Positions 49,118 through 61,384 of a stretch of DNA of 64,000 nt are shown here, one piece after another. The notes beneath the pieces were generated by a model, which worked only from the letters and a program-made list of their open reading frames with translations, was not told the origin of the DNA and searched no databases. This DNA comes from Adineta ricciae (taxonomy: Eukaryota; Rotifera; Eurotatoria; Adinetida; Adinetidae), in contig CAJNOJ010000026.1 of NCBI GenBank assembly GCA_905250025.1, positions 124,001-188,000 of the forward strand, given 5' to 3'. How positions within the stretch are numbered: position 1 is the stretch's first letter; each line of letters begins with the position of its first letter. Both the position numbers and the translations under genes were made by a program.

Positions 49118-50456
49118 GAGGACGATACATAGTGCAAGTGTGTATGTATGTATGTGTCAGCATTTACGTAACCCATTAAGAAAGAGCGACGGATTGTGGC
49201 AATAGATAGATGAATGTATACATGTGTGTGTGTGTATGTCATCGTTCAATCCTTCGTTATTTTTCTTCTCCTCTCCGTCTATTCTCGTTTATAATTGCAT
49301 GTAATTTGACCAACACGTAGAGAAATCACCAATATGAACAATTTATGGGTTGATGAGACATTCGTTTAAAAAAAAGATTTGTTAATCTGTTCTTGATGAT
49401 GATCATCATTTCGCTATTTTCCAAAACATGAGTGTCGATGAGAGAGAGAGAGAGAGACGATGCACTCGTTCAAGTATCTGTATATTTTTCTAAACAGTTA
49501 ATTAAATCATCGAAGTTCGAAGAAAAGGAAGCGGAAAGCAATGTCATCATTCAATAGAAATCTATTAATGATTTGTCGTTTTTAGATTCTTTGGAAAATA
49601 ATAGAAAAAGAAGAAAGAAAATCAGTTACGAGATATAACATCGAGAAAAGAAACGAAGAGGAGGAAGAAGAAACTTCAGAGAAAAAAAAAAGAATTAGAA
49701 ATACAGAACGATAGGAAATCTTGCAGAATAAATCGAATTAATGATGAAATAAGCGTGCATCGACAATTCATTCATGACATTTGTTCATTATCCTACTCAT
49801 TGCGATTTTTCCACTATCAATCCAAGCAGAAGTTGATTCTCTTTGATGGTATGCATCTGTTTTTCTTTTGAATCTGAAGACACATCTCTGCGCGTTCAGT
49901 GTGCACTTATCTGTATATACATCTACCTATCTTTTTTCAGATAAAAGAAATAATGAGACGAGAGAAGCGCACAATATTGCCTGTCATTGTGGATATACTT
50001 TGTTACTCATTAGAATGTGTGGAAGCACAGATCTCGAGAATTTCAATTCGATGATATTTCTACTTTTACTAACATCGAAGTTTGTTTTTCCTTTTGCGCA
50101 CTGGAATTCTTTTTCAAACTCTCCTCGTATATCAGACGATTCGTTTTCCATCGAAAGATGAACAGTTCGAATTCTCCTAATTATAATTGATTACAGCCAT
50201 GATGAGAGAAGAGACAAAAAGGAATTTTTCTTCATTTCCTTTGTATATGAATATTACCGGATGTACATACAAAGAGAAATAAAGAGTGTCATCTAGATTT
50301 CCTCTGATTTCGTGTTATTGTTATTTGTTTGCTTTTCTTTTTTCTGTCTTATTATAGTGTTTAATTTCTCGTATCGGAAGACGTCAATATCTATCCTATT
50401 ATTATTAAAGCTTCTCTTCTCCAACTGAAAAGCAGACACTCGCTGTATTCGTTCTC
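49118..50456. other. Intergenic 1.3 kb, low complexity
   Basis: Contains TATG/GTGT patches near 49140-49240, a GA tract at 49441-49456 and purine-rich sequence at 49600-49700. A 97-codon ORF at 49868-50161 lacks features. No gene supported. Confidence 0.5.
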
Positions 50457-51138
50457 ATGTGGCTAGTCATTACGTTTTGTATTGGATTTTTAATTTCAAA
50501 CGTGTGCTTGGCAGCAGTCAACAAAGATTTCAATGAAAAATGTCATTTTCTAGGAGAAAAATGTCAAGATAACAGTGATTGTTGTTCAGATTTCATTTGT
50601 CGCTCGGATCAAGGTAGATATACCTGGCTTGATGTTGTAGTCGAATGAAAAAAAGCATCAATAATCGATCTTTTTCTTTTTAATCAATCCTAGCAGGCAA
50701 TATTTGTTCATCATCAAGACCTCACCAACGTTCGAAACGTAATATAGACGACTCAATCATTCCGCCATATTACAATCCAAAGAATCAACTATATCCCTAC
50801 GGAATTAGTAAACCCATATTACCATTTTATAAGGGGCTAGGTCTGAAGACAACTGATGAAAGCAAGAAGATGGGTAAGGAAAATCGATTTGTGAATAGGT
50901 TTGATAGTGTTTTTATTTAGAATGGGATCATTGTCAATTTCATGAAGAGTGCGGTGAGGGCAATTGTTGTTACGTTCATTTTCGATTTCGTAGTTTACCC
51001 AAATGGTTCTGCCGGCCGAATCGAAATGAATTAACCGGCTTGTGTGAACCTTTAACGAAATATCGTTCACTTAAGGATGTATCAGCATGGAAACAACTGC
51101 AAGAACAGCAAGAGCAAGAACAAGAACAAGAACAATGA
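50457..51138 (+). CDS. Secreted cysteine-rich precursor with dibasic site
   Basis: Three exons. The signal peptide is MWLVITFCIGFLISNVCLAA. The first cysteine module (CHFLGEKCQDNSDCCSDFIC) has the C...C...CC...C spacing of an inhibitor-knot or colipase-like fold. A linker contains QRSKR, then an aromatic/Pro-rich stretch (PPYYNPKNQLYPYGISKP). The second module starts HCQFHEECGEGNCCYVHFRF and continues to FCRP...GLCEP. The end is a Gln/Glu repeat (EQQEQEQEQEQ). The first intron ends in CCTAGCAG, a NAGNAG acceptor that allows one residue to be added or dropped. The two-module layout recalls Dickkopf or prokineticin-type proteins. It may be a peptide precursor. Receptor and activity are unknown. 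Confidence 0.6.
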
Positions 51139-51890
51139 TTATTGTTAAATCCAAGTGCGCACATCATGACGTTGAACAAAGAGACAAATAAAAAAAGACG
51201 AGAAAATTCTCCAATAAAAAAATGACTGCAAATTCGATCATGTCTATTTCCTATACATATATACATATATATTCATCATTTTTCTTTTCTATTATATTAT
51301 GATTAATATGACAAGAGCAACAAATCAAAATCGCGAAAATATGAAACGAAAGTGGCTATTTATTTGTCCCATTGAGTAATGAGAAAAATAGATGGGACAT
51401 TAGCTTTCGAAAAGAAGAAAGAGAATAGATACTGCTTCGATGTTTATATATATATCATGTCCTTTTCATGTCACCACCAATGGCAAAGGAGAGTTTACGG
51501 ATGGGCGATTAGTGTCTAAATGATCGATCGATGAATGGTAAAATGAGCATGTTCAAAAAGAAATGTGGACATACACGTTCACTCGCTTGCTCAGTGTAAA
51601 AGTAAGTCAAGCACGACGAACGCGTGAAATACAGTAAGAGAATACAAGAAAAAGTCTATATAGTGATCGTGACCGATGGGAATTGTGTTGCGCATCACTA
51701 GTCACAACAAAATACAACGAAATAAAGAGTCTTCTTTTTTTCTCGGTGACCATCCGTATCTCTCTCTCTCCCTCTCTTTCTTCTCCTCACCCTCGAACGT
51801 GTGACACAGAGGCATATCAATATACACATACACTCGGGTTAATTTGATCAACAACTAAAATAAAGCAGAAGAGAGCGAACATTTCGAACT
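51139..51890. other. Intergenic
   Basis: Non-coding, with TATATAT-rich sequence near 51255 and a pyrimidine tract near 51760. It should hold the promoter of the Pro/Gln-rich gene. The start at 51891 is preceded by an A-rich segment. Confidence 0.45.
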
Positions 51891-53496
51891 ATGGCTGATA
51901 GCGTAAGTGCATCCTATCCACAATCGACATCACCTGGAAATCCAGATCAACAATATGTCCAACATCAGTATGCTTATCAAGCACAAGCACCAAGCCCAGG
52001 CGGGCATCAATATTACAGCGCAGCAAGTGGTGTTGAACAGCAACAAGTAGTTCAAGATAATGGTGATCAACAAAATAGCGTTCATCAGGGTCAAGATGTT
52101 AACTATTCACAATACACACGTAGCGGAGCTGAACTTGCTAATGACCAACAAGTCAGTAGTGGTAGTTTTGCTGAACAAAGTAATGCTGGTATTGTCCAAC
52201 AATACGCCGGTGCTGCTGGTCAGCTTGCTCAACAACAAGGACAAAATGGTTATAAAATCAACTTTGATCCCAACCCACAGATTATCCGTAAACATGCTAA
52301 TGACGCGGTTACCTACAAGCAAGAAGTTGCTGTGCGATATTTACGACCACCAACACCACCACCACCGGGCCCTTTGATTATTAAAGAGGTACGGTTGTCA
52401 TGTATTTCATCATCGTGACAAATTTTACGGTTTTCTTCTTCTCTTTCAGGTTCGCAACCCTGCCTTGCCACCAGCTCCACCTATTGTCATTCGTCAACGA
52501 CCACCTCGGCCAGCAACACCGCCACCACTCATTATTCGAGAACGACCACCTCAGCCGCCGGCACAACTTGCGCCAAAATTGATTACTAAGCCATTGCCAC
52601 CACCTCCACCTCCACCACGACGCGTCATCATTGAGCGAATGCCACCGCTACCGCCTAAGCCTCAAAGGTTTGTGACAACTAGTTTTCTCCGCCAATCAAA
52701 AGCATTCTTTTGTCTATATTTAGTATTATCGTTGAACGTTGGCTTCCGTATAAACAACAAAAACGACGTGTCATCTACCAAAAAGCACCACCTGTTCAAC
52801 CGCCAGCGCCGCAAAAAAATCTTATTATTCAATGGGAAGGTACACAAGCACGTGTCGTCAAAGAATTCCGCAATTTAGGCATCATTAAAGCCGATCCTAA
52901 TACATACATTCAACAATACGGACCACAGCTACGACCGACACAAGGCTTACCAGATTTCGTCAAGGGATTACCGACTCCTAATCTCGGCCCCGAATATGTA
53001 TGAAAAAATATTTTGAAAATAACAAACGCAAACTTTGTCTTTGAACTTTCTAGACAGCGGGTGCTAATCCTGATCAAGTTGATCCGGCATTACTGGCTGG
53101 TGCTGCTGGTCCAATAGGTGGCTATGAAGCGGTTGGTGAACAAGGTCTTCTCTCTAGTGCATCCAACGGTTCATTATCGGGTGCCAATCAAGCTAGTTTT
53201 CTTCAAGAAAACGTTCAATATGCAACATATGGCGGTGCCGGAAACGGTGCTGGTCAAGTTCCTGGTGAACAAGGCGGATATATTTATCAGCAAAGTGCAT
53301 ACTCCAACGGAAGCACCGTTGAAGGACAACAATACGCCGGTATTTTGTAGCTCGATTTGTCTCTTTCTCCATATATCGTCATTCTTCTCTTCTCCTAGAT
53401 CAGCAACAAGGTTTCGAGCAACAAGGTCAACAAGGTAACGGTTTCGTACAAAATGTACAATATCAAACAATGCCTCAGTATGGTGTCAATGGTTAA
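51891..53496 (+). CDS. Gln/Pro-rich structural-type protein
   Basis: Five exons. The N-terminal part (51891-52388) is rich in Gln, Tyr, Ala and Ser (DQQYVQHQYAYQAQAPS). It ends INFDPNPQIIRKHANDAVTY. Next are tandem units of PP-x-PPPLIIRERPPQPP type (52360-52670): PPPPGPLIIKEVRNP, PPAPPIVIRQRPPRP, PPPLIIRERPPQPP and PPPPRRVIIERMPPLPPKPQ. After another intron come SIIVERWLPYKQQKRRVIYQ and NLIIQWEGTQARVVKEFRNLGI, then DPNTYIQQYGPQLRP. The C-terminus (53054-53496) is Gly/Ala/Gln-rich. The alternating Val/Ile-Ile-x-Glu-Arg and proline units look like alveolin- or articulin-type cytoskeletal repeats. That resemblance is by pattern only. Confidence 0.75.
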
Positions 53497-54090
53497 TTGG
53501 AGTAAACGAAAAGCGAGAAACTGAACACGTATCATTTAAAAAAATGATCAAAAACGAATTGTTTTCTTCTTCTTCTTCTTCGTCTTTTTTTCTCTGGAAA
53601 ACTATTTCATCTCACTCCAATGTCTTTCTTTCACTTTCAAACGTTTTCATTTTCTTTTTTAAACCTCACTTTCGTTTCGTTCGTTGTCCTCCTGTGTTTC
53701 ATTTTCATTTCTTTCTTTTTTTTTCTATTATTGCGATCGACAAGCGATGGCCTATCTATTTGTTCCCACAATGCAAAGCATTTCGTGATATACAATTTGT
53801 TTATACATCATCGTAGATCAATTCCAATAATAAAATCTTGTCTAGTGAATTTGAAAAGAATCAATTCAAATCATTCTCTTTTATTTCTCATCGTCCGCCG
53901 TGGAACGACAAGTGTAGACATTCTCATGCGTTTGCCTTTCGTTATACACGCAAATAAAATAAGAGACAAGAAGAAAACAAGCTGAGAGGATAAGAGACAA
54001 GAGACATAAAGTACAAGAGAGTTTTCAACGATCACCGGACAAAATCATATAAAAAGAAGCGAGCGACAGACACATGTTCATCTGACGAAT
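53497..54090. other. Intergenic between convergent genes
   Basis: A pyrimidine-rich (TTC/TTCTT) tract at 53564-53590 and a 3' UTR. The open frames at 53544-53985 are low-complexity Phe/Ser-rich and not supported. Confidence 0.5.
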
Positions 54091-56828
54091 TCATATATTC
54101 CAAAGAACATTGTAATATGTATGTAAGTATTGAATATAAATAGTCCATGTATAGTGAAAGATCAACGACGAATCCGCTTTTCGGACTTGATTTAAACATG
54201 TATGTACTAGTTCAGCGTTAGTTTCGAAATCGTAGGTTAAATTCGTTTGAATTTGCTCGACTAATTGCTGGTTATTCAATAAGTGAGTGATAAATTTCTG
54301 CAAGGTTGTACTGTTGTTATTATTCGTATCATTGGAGAGCTTCTCGCACAGTTGTTTGTGCAAATCCAAGAGAACATGTTCATTTAAATGAAACTGTGAT
54401 CGTTTTATATGAAATGTTTGATAAAGTTGATCAATAAAATGAAATAAAAATTCCATAATCACCGGCCGATTTGAGATTGTTATTGTTGACGACGGTGTTG
54501 GTATACGAATACGATCATTCAGACATTGATTAAGGTGGGCAGTCCATTGATTGTACGAGTCAGTTGTTTCATAGAGATTCACCTGGTGGTTAAAATGATT
54601 AGGAAGGAACTTGTTTGTTAACTGTAGGTGAATCTCTTTCAGAAAGTGTACCATCATTTCGTGAATGTTATCATTTGAATGTTCGCGATGACTAGAAAAA
54701 CCAAATATCGATCTGGGCGATGTCGTTTACGTGATGACTTACTTGGAAAAAGGTAGGCCGTATTTCTCACAGTAATTCAAAAAGCAATGTTTGATATATG
54801 GTCGTTGTTCGATTGTTTGACAGAGTAATTGTTGACATAAAACATAGAAACATATGGTTGATTCGTTCATTAGTTCGAATAGACTCTGTTCGATAAGATC
54901 AAAATTTGTTTTCCATTGATGGTCAATTTGACTTGGTATAAGTAAAAGGGGTTTTTTGATGATGATATTCAGATGATACTTCGATGGCCATTTGCGTTGA
55001 CAATTACGTTTCGAATCTGTATAATAATTGTCCAGTAGAGCTTTTGGCCAACGTTGAACGAGGAAAGCAAATGAGTATTGTTCGTAATCGATATGAATGG
55101 TATCAGTAGCAGTTTTTTTGTTATCAGATAGAAATGTCGACGAAAATGCGTCAATTATACATGACTTGTCTTCATCTTCGAGATTCGTTTGTAACGAATC
55201 ACTTAATGATAAACATGGAGGTAAACGGAGAGCAGCGAATGTGATATTATTCTCCGATGGCAATGAACTAAACGCAAACCGTGCAGAAGAAGAAAACGAA
55301 AAGGTCAATTTACTTTGTATGATTGCTTTGTTGTTTAATTAAACACGTTATATGACTTCCATCACCTGTTAGAAATCTTTTTGCGATTGCACACGTCTGA
55401 TTGACGAGTATCATTGTGTGAAACCATTGTTGAATGAGGTTTGATGATAGATAGTAGAGATTTGTTTCGGATGAGTGATAGATAAATGATAATAATTGCT
55501 TTGGAATCTTCTCTTGTTCGATACGAATAAAACCTGTTTGAAAGAAATCATCCGATGTAAGAATATATGGAGAATCTTGTTCCACTGGCGCTTTTTTCAT
55601 TGGAGGTACTGTTGTCGTCGAATCAGTAGATTCTTTCGTTTTGTTCTCCAATGTGATGACCACATGCGTTCGATCCAGTTCGATCCGTTTCTTTCGATAC
55701 TCTTCGTCATCTGCTTCGATTTTGTACTCTATTCCGGGGACAAAATAACATTTCGAACGAATTTGTTCGCAAGTCTTGTAAGTGCTGTGTGTATTCGAGG
55801 ACAGAGCGGGTAATATGGATTCGAATGGAGTGATATGAAAGAGATTGAGATCATCTGCTAAGATCTGATCAGCACCAGCGAACGGATAGATGATTGTTGC
55901 AAGTTGAAAGTGATGTTTGAATGTTTGCTTTGCCTTGGAGCTGGCAATTCGTGTGAGGAAATCTTGGAAATGAAAGTTCAACTCAACCGATTTGGCAAAG
56001 CTGAGGAAATCACGATTGAATTTCAATGTTAATATATGAGGGAAATCAGGCTTGGACGAAGAAGACTGTTTATCAATCAAAGCACAATTTTCCTACGTAG
56101 GAGAAAGCATTAATGTTTTCTTCCAGAACAAGATGTTTACTTACTTGTCTATATGAGCCGTTGAGAATGTTCTCACTATCATCACATTCATCACCTATCG
56201 TTCGACTTCGTTTAATTTTTTTGTTATTGTTCGTTGATACTACTGTTCGAGTGGCTTTATTTCGATTTAATGATGGTGTGCCAAGTATGCGTAGTGAATC
56301 GATCCATTGATCAATGCTCGATGCACCATGCAAAGATTTCTCGAGATCTTCGATTGATAATCTTGCGTGTTCGATCGATTGCGAGTAGTAGGATCGTTTG
56401 GTTTCAGCAAGTGTACCACGAAATGAACGACCCGTTGGTGGTAATTTTGTAACAGTTCGAGATTTACCCGGCGGTAAAGGTGGTTTACATTGAGGCTGTA
56501 TATTGTTTTGATTGTCGTTGGCATTGTCTGGGACAGTTGAAATAACATTATGCAAAGATACCGATCGACGATTCTTAGCTGATGATAGATTCTTATCAAT
56601 TTCATTCGGAGTGTGGATGGATGTTGATGGTATTGCATTAATAACAAGTGGAGGCGATGGGTAAGTTTTATCATTCGATTTAATACGATCGAATGTTGGA
56701 AAATATTTCTCGTCGCTAGATAACGATGCTGACGATGCGGAGTGTCCGGAGAAACATGGACAACAAAATGATTGTTGTTTCTTCTTAATTGGTTTCTTTT
56801 TCGTTGGTGTCGAAGAATTATTTCCCAT
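54091..56828 (-). CDS. Mab-21-like domain protein with acylated N-terminus
   Basis: The start at 56828 reads MGNNSSTPTKKKPIKKK, then FCCPCFS. This is a strong N-myristoylation signal followed by a basic patch and clustered cysteines for palmitoylation, implying membrane attachment. A Ser-rich region with PPLPPGKS follows. The core begins near 56090 and runs through 55310 (LTLKFNRDFLSFAKSVELNF), then, after a 41-bp intron, to 54740. The C-terminal block has RWPKALLDNYY, RKWPSKYHLN, LLLIPSQIDHQWKTNFDLIE and FYVLCQQLL, the Mab-21 helical region (W-P, F/W-R-x-S-F-x-x-x-E pattern). A last exon (54660-54091) is helical. I could not see the GS...D-x-D nucleotidyltransferase motif, so catalysis is doubtful. 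The Mab-21 family includes cGAS and ITPRIP-like proteins. Confidence 0.6.
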
Positions 56829-58562
56829 GATTAAATCATTGGCGTATTTGCATCTGAAATAGATGAGAAGTTGGCTGGGTAATCAATGACAGAAGGAACA
56901 ACAGCGATTGCTGTGTGTCAATAGGAGGATAGGGCGAGAAATGACACTTCAATTCATGACAAGGTTCATCGACAATTGTGCAAACAATGATCGACTGATG
57001 CAATAAGTTTATCTATTACTCTTTCGTTTGAACGTTCAAATCGATCTAACGATAAGTAAAAGAAATGTCACGAGTAAATCGATTTTTCGGCGTCGAACGA
57101 TCAGATTTCACGGTATAAGATAACGGAAAAGAGATTAGTGTCGTTAGGAAATAAATGATTAAATTTTCATTGACGGCGAACTGAGAAAATGAAGAAGAAA
57201 GAGAGAAACGATGTATATACAATATATATGTATACATGTTACATGCGCGTGTATGTGTCTTTTCTCTAATAGTTTATACTTAGCTTTTCTTTCTTTTTTC
57301 ATCCGATCCGACATTGACGAGGTTCAACGGAAAGAAATACTCGTGCACGCATACAAGTAGAATAACAAGAAAGAAAAGAATAGTACAAATGTGTGTACTC
57401 AAGTGATTAGTCTCCTCCTATGTAATTGTTCTTCACGAGAACGAGTAGTCCCATTTTTGCTCTTGTCAATGCTTGAAAATGTTGTATTCAATGTTTATTT
57501 TTACAAACAAACTTTACTCAATGGCGACGGTCGATTCATTTCAAGCTGTCCGATCAATTCGAAGAACTGCTACTTGACATGTCTTTATCATCCAAAGACA
57601 ACAACGGAGATCAAGTTACCATCTATGCTAGAGGACGAACACAACGGATCTGCAAAGAAAAATACTGATGGCCTAGATAACGAGCAAAGATTGTTATATC
57701 ATCAGTTACCCTTTTGGAACTGTAAAAAGGTCGATTGTCGGAGAATAGTATGCCAGACACATACATACATTTTTGTCTGATAAAAAGATGATTGATTATC
57801 GGTGAAAAAACCGAATTGAAATCATGTTCTTCATTTGTATTCATAAGAACAGAAGAAATGATACTAACTAATCCACCAAGCAATCCATCGATGTAACAAA
57901 GGAGAGAATAAGACTGTTCGCGCACGCAATCCATTAGACAAAATAGACATAGAACGGTTGCACATCATCGGCCGAAGTGTCGAAGCGAATGTTTACATGA
58001 AAAAAAAGAGCTACAAATCTAAATAAACAAACTTGAAAAAACCGGATGCAGCAAGCAGCTAATATTTGTATATAAAAATAGAGAAATGTCATCAATCAGA
58101 GAGATTTTCTCTCTTATTTATCTTCCTTACAAGTATCAAATCGTCATTGAAAAAGTGCACAGAAAGTAAATGTTTGATTCGACGTTGTTTTCTTTTTACT
58201 TGTGTTCATTTCATTCATTCTGTCTCCCGTTATAATAAACAAAACAAATCGCTACAGCTGTTTTCCGAATTGGTTGGCCTATCCTAAATCACAGATGACA
58301 CTAGACGCTGGAGGTAGTTTTCCATGTATCTACCAGTCGTCTTACATGTCAAGTTCAGTGGCCAAATTCATGAAGTATTTATTAATGAAATGTGTTGATT
58401 ACATTCTGTCGAACAGCTGCCGGAAAAGGAGACTAATCAATTTTTAATGTGCTTACTGATTGATTGGATGTAGAACCGCAGAAGTTCAAAGGCCAAAGCA
58501 CTTCATCGGTTTTCGAGTCGCATCTGAATTATTTTATTTTTTTTTAACAAAAGAAAAACAAT
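56829..58562. other. Intergenic 1.7 kb
   Basis: Promoter side of the Mab-21-like gene and 3' side of FAF2. A 129-codon plus-strand frame (57391-57780) has WNCKKVDCRRIVCQ near its end; see findings. Otherwise nothing recognisable. Confidence 0.4.
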
Positions 58563-60414
58563 TTATTTATCTTCGTCGATCTCTTCGAGGAAACACGTTT
58601 CCGTAGTTCCTGTCATTAGATCGCCTATGCTTTCATTATTCATCTGTTCATATTGGTAACGCTGACGAGGGTAACCCCATAGTAATTCGAATTGATTGGG
58701 CACATTGGAGTTGGTCCATGCGAATTCAAATAAGCTTTTTACTGGCTCACTTCGACGAAAACGTCGACGAATCGGCTCATCAGCTGGCAAACGTATAGAC
58801 ACTTGGACAATATCAGTTTCGGTGGGTGATGGTTCTGGTTGAAGCGCTTGTTTTAGTCGATCGCGAAATTCAGCAAATTTCTTAGATAAAACAGAGAACA
58901 GAGCTACGTATGTTTTTCTCGGATGGTTATGTTAATTACTTGTAGTTTCCTTTGTTGCTCTTCTTCTAAGCGTCTTCGTTCATTTTCTGCTCGTTCACGC
59001 TGCTCAGCCTTAAATTAATTCAAAACAAAAATCCTTCGTCGTAGTGCAAACAATCGATCTCGACGAACTTTTTCTTTATCGATTCGAACAGAGTCCAAAT
59101 AAGCTTGATTTTGTTCTTCTAGAAGACGATCTCTGGAAGTACTTTGTATCCTTCGTTGTCTGTGAAAAATGATTTTGAATACCGAATACATCTTTATTTG
59201 TGCAAGTTCCTACCGGTTGTACTCAAGTGTTTGATCAGCATTTTGAACAGCACCTATGATCTCTGCTAAGCATCGATCGGAATCTTAACAAAGCCAAGTA
59301 CAATATTTAACAATGGTACATTATTTCTCTACACTTGAATTACCGGTATAGTGATCTAGTTTAAATTGAACAGTTTGTTGTGAGCCGTAATGTGCAATAA
59401 TACAAAAACAAGGAAAAGTATTTGCCATCAGCAAACGACCGGCTAGATTGATTTCGAAAGAGAAATGAGCGTTGAGGGAAGCGTGAAGGAGGTAGATTTT
59501 ACCTGCAACACCTTCTTGCGTATTTCGACTTGTGCTCCATAGGAGATTATTACCGAGTATCGATTGAAAGGCTTCGCCACACAAAATTTCACTGGAAACA
59601 ATCGAATAACACTGGAGCAACCTTTTTTCAGAAAGAACTTACCGACAAAATCGATCGCACATGGCTGAATTGCTATCGTGTATGTAAATGAAAAGTAGAC
59701 GAACTTCGCGTTGAGCATCTCGAAGTGCCTAAAATATTGGTTCGACAACTTCAAATGTACGCGAGAACCGTTCTTTTACTTGAGATAATTTTCCTTGATA
59801 AAATATTGGATGATCAGTACTGTACTTATTATTGAAATACCTACAGTAATCTTCCAGTTCAGTCAAAGGATCTCGTGGTGGCTCAGTCCAGAATAATGAA
59901 CGAACTGAAACAAAAATCGAACATGAAAATGACGAATTCCTTCACAACTTATCTATTTTACTGAATGAGAAAGCAGCACGAACGATTCTCCAAGGTAAAA
60001 ACGGTTGGAGTTTCAGATAAAAAGTGTATAAAAATGATAGCGGTGTACGAAATAGTTGTCTAAAACGAAATCAGTGCCGTTTCGATTCGACTGAATTGAT
60101 GTCCACTTACAACGCATAGTTTGGCATGTATCGAGATGTTACTGATGTTGCGGGAGGTATTCGCCGCTCGATTATCACTGGTGGAGTATTGTTTGTTGGA
60201 AGATCTGCATTCAACATTAAGACAGTATTGACGGCGCGTTCCACGTCCCAATCAGTCATTTTGAGATACTGAAGACTAGTTTCATAGGACTCCATTCCGG
60301 AAAATTCCTAGAAATGGAACGATTACATTATAGTATGAAGAGATGAGATGATTTTCTAACCTGAAAACGGATCAGAGCATCGCTCTGCTCTTGTGTTAGG
60401 GTGTCACTATTCAT
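58563..60414 (-). CDS. FAF2: FAF2/UBXD8-type UBA-UAS-UBX protein
   Basis: The start at 60414 reads MNSDTLTQEQSDALIRF. The UBA domain includes EFSGMESYETSLQYLKMTDW and DVERAVNTVLML. A hydrophobic hairpin (RQLFRTPLSFLYTFYLKLQPF) near 60050 matches the ER-membrane insert of FAF2. The thioredoxin-like UAS domain follows (HPIFYQGKLSQ, LLFIYIHDSNS, CGEAFQSILGNNLLWS, FPCFCIIAHYG). Then comes a charged coiled helix (RERAENERRRLEEEQQRKLQ). The UBX domain lies at 58802-58563 (VSIRLPADEPIRRRFRRSE, FEFAW), ending DEDK. FAF2 recruits p97/VCP to ER membranes and lipid droplets for ERAD. The p97-binding loop FPR is replaced by YPR. It has no UBL domains, which separates it from FAF1. Confidence 0.88.
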
Positions 60415-61384
60415 TCGAAACAATAGGAACACAGACGAGAGGTTTGTGGCAAGATTTCACAAATTGCACATCGTCTACTTCATTCTGAGACATAAAAAGC
60501 CAATGATAATCCAGTCAATGACAACGCAATAGATGTCGCTGTACTTGTTAAATATGAACAAAAAATATCTTCGAAAACCAATTGATTTTTTTCTAGTTTT
60601 TTTTTCACAATTGAATTTCGATCTATTCGAGTAGATGGCAACAGTTCAATGATTGAACAATGAATCATCAGATCAGAAAGTTAACTCGTGGAACGTGGGT
60701 GAGTTTCATTATCTTTCCTTTGTATGAACATTGATTGTTTATTAGTGAAGAACAATGACAACAAAGTCCAAGAATAGTAAGTGCACTATACGAATTTCCA
60801 TTCGTTACGAAAGTTTCTCTTTTGTTCCCCTGTATTCGTTTTATGATTCATTTCCTTAAGTGATTCATTGTTATCAGCGACTATATCGAACTTTCTCTAA
60901 ACATGTTAATTTGAAAATCATCATGTGTCCTTGACGTTCTTCCTCCTACTGTTGTATTCATTACCTGTACATACGTCACTTATGTTCTATGATTGAGTTG
61001 CAATATTGAATTAGTCTTTGCTTCGTACGTTAACATTTATACATAATACAGGTATTGTGTCTATATACGTTCTCTTCGCTCGTCAAAGTCATGCATTGAT
61101 TTGTATATGTCAATATTGATAAAGATTTCGTATGTAACTTCGCAGTCGACTGACTTGTTCAATTCAGTAGTCATAAAAAGAACAATAAATAACCGCATTG
61201 ACATTTTCCAAAACGCCTATGATTTATTTGGACTCTTCATTGATTAGATCTGCCCTCACCATCATCATTTGAACATCTACCCGACCTTGTTTCGCGAGCC
61301 AATTTCAATTCGGATACTTCAATATTACCGTCAACAACTTTTCGTCAGCATGACCCACGCACATCGATCGACGTAATACGACAG
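60415..61384. other. Divergent intergenic region FAF2 / RILP-like
   Basis: About 1 kb with both promoters. A short open frame at 60480-60668 (-) is unsupported. A possible non-coding leader with a GTAAGT donor at 60779 could splice to the ATG region near 61385. Confidence 0.4.

Noticed and set aside
53544-53985. Phe/Ser-rich ORFs
   Set aside because: They come from pyrimidine-rich 3' flanking sequence with TTC repeats.
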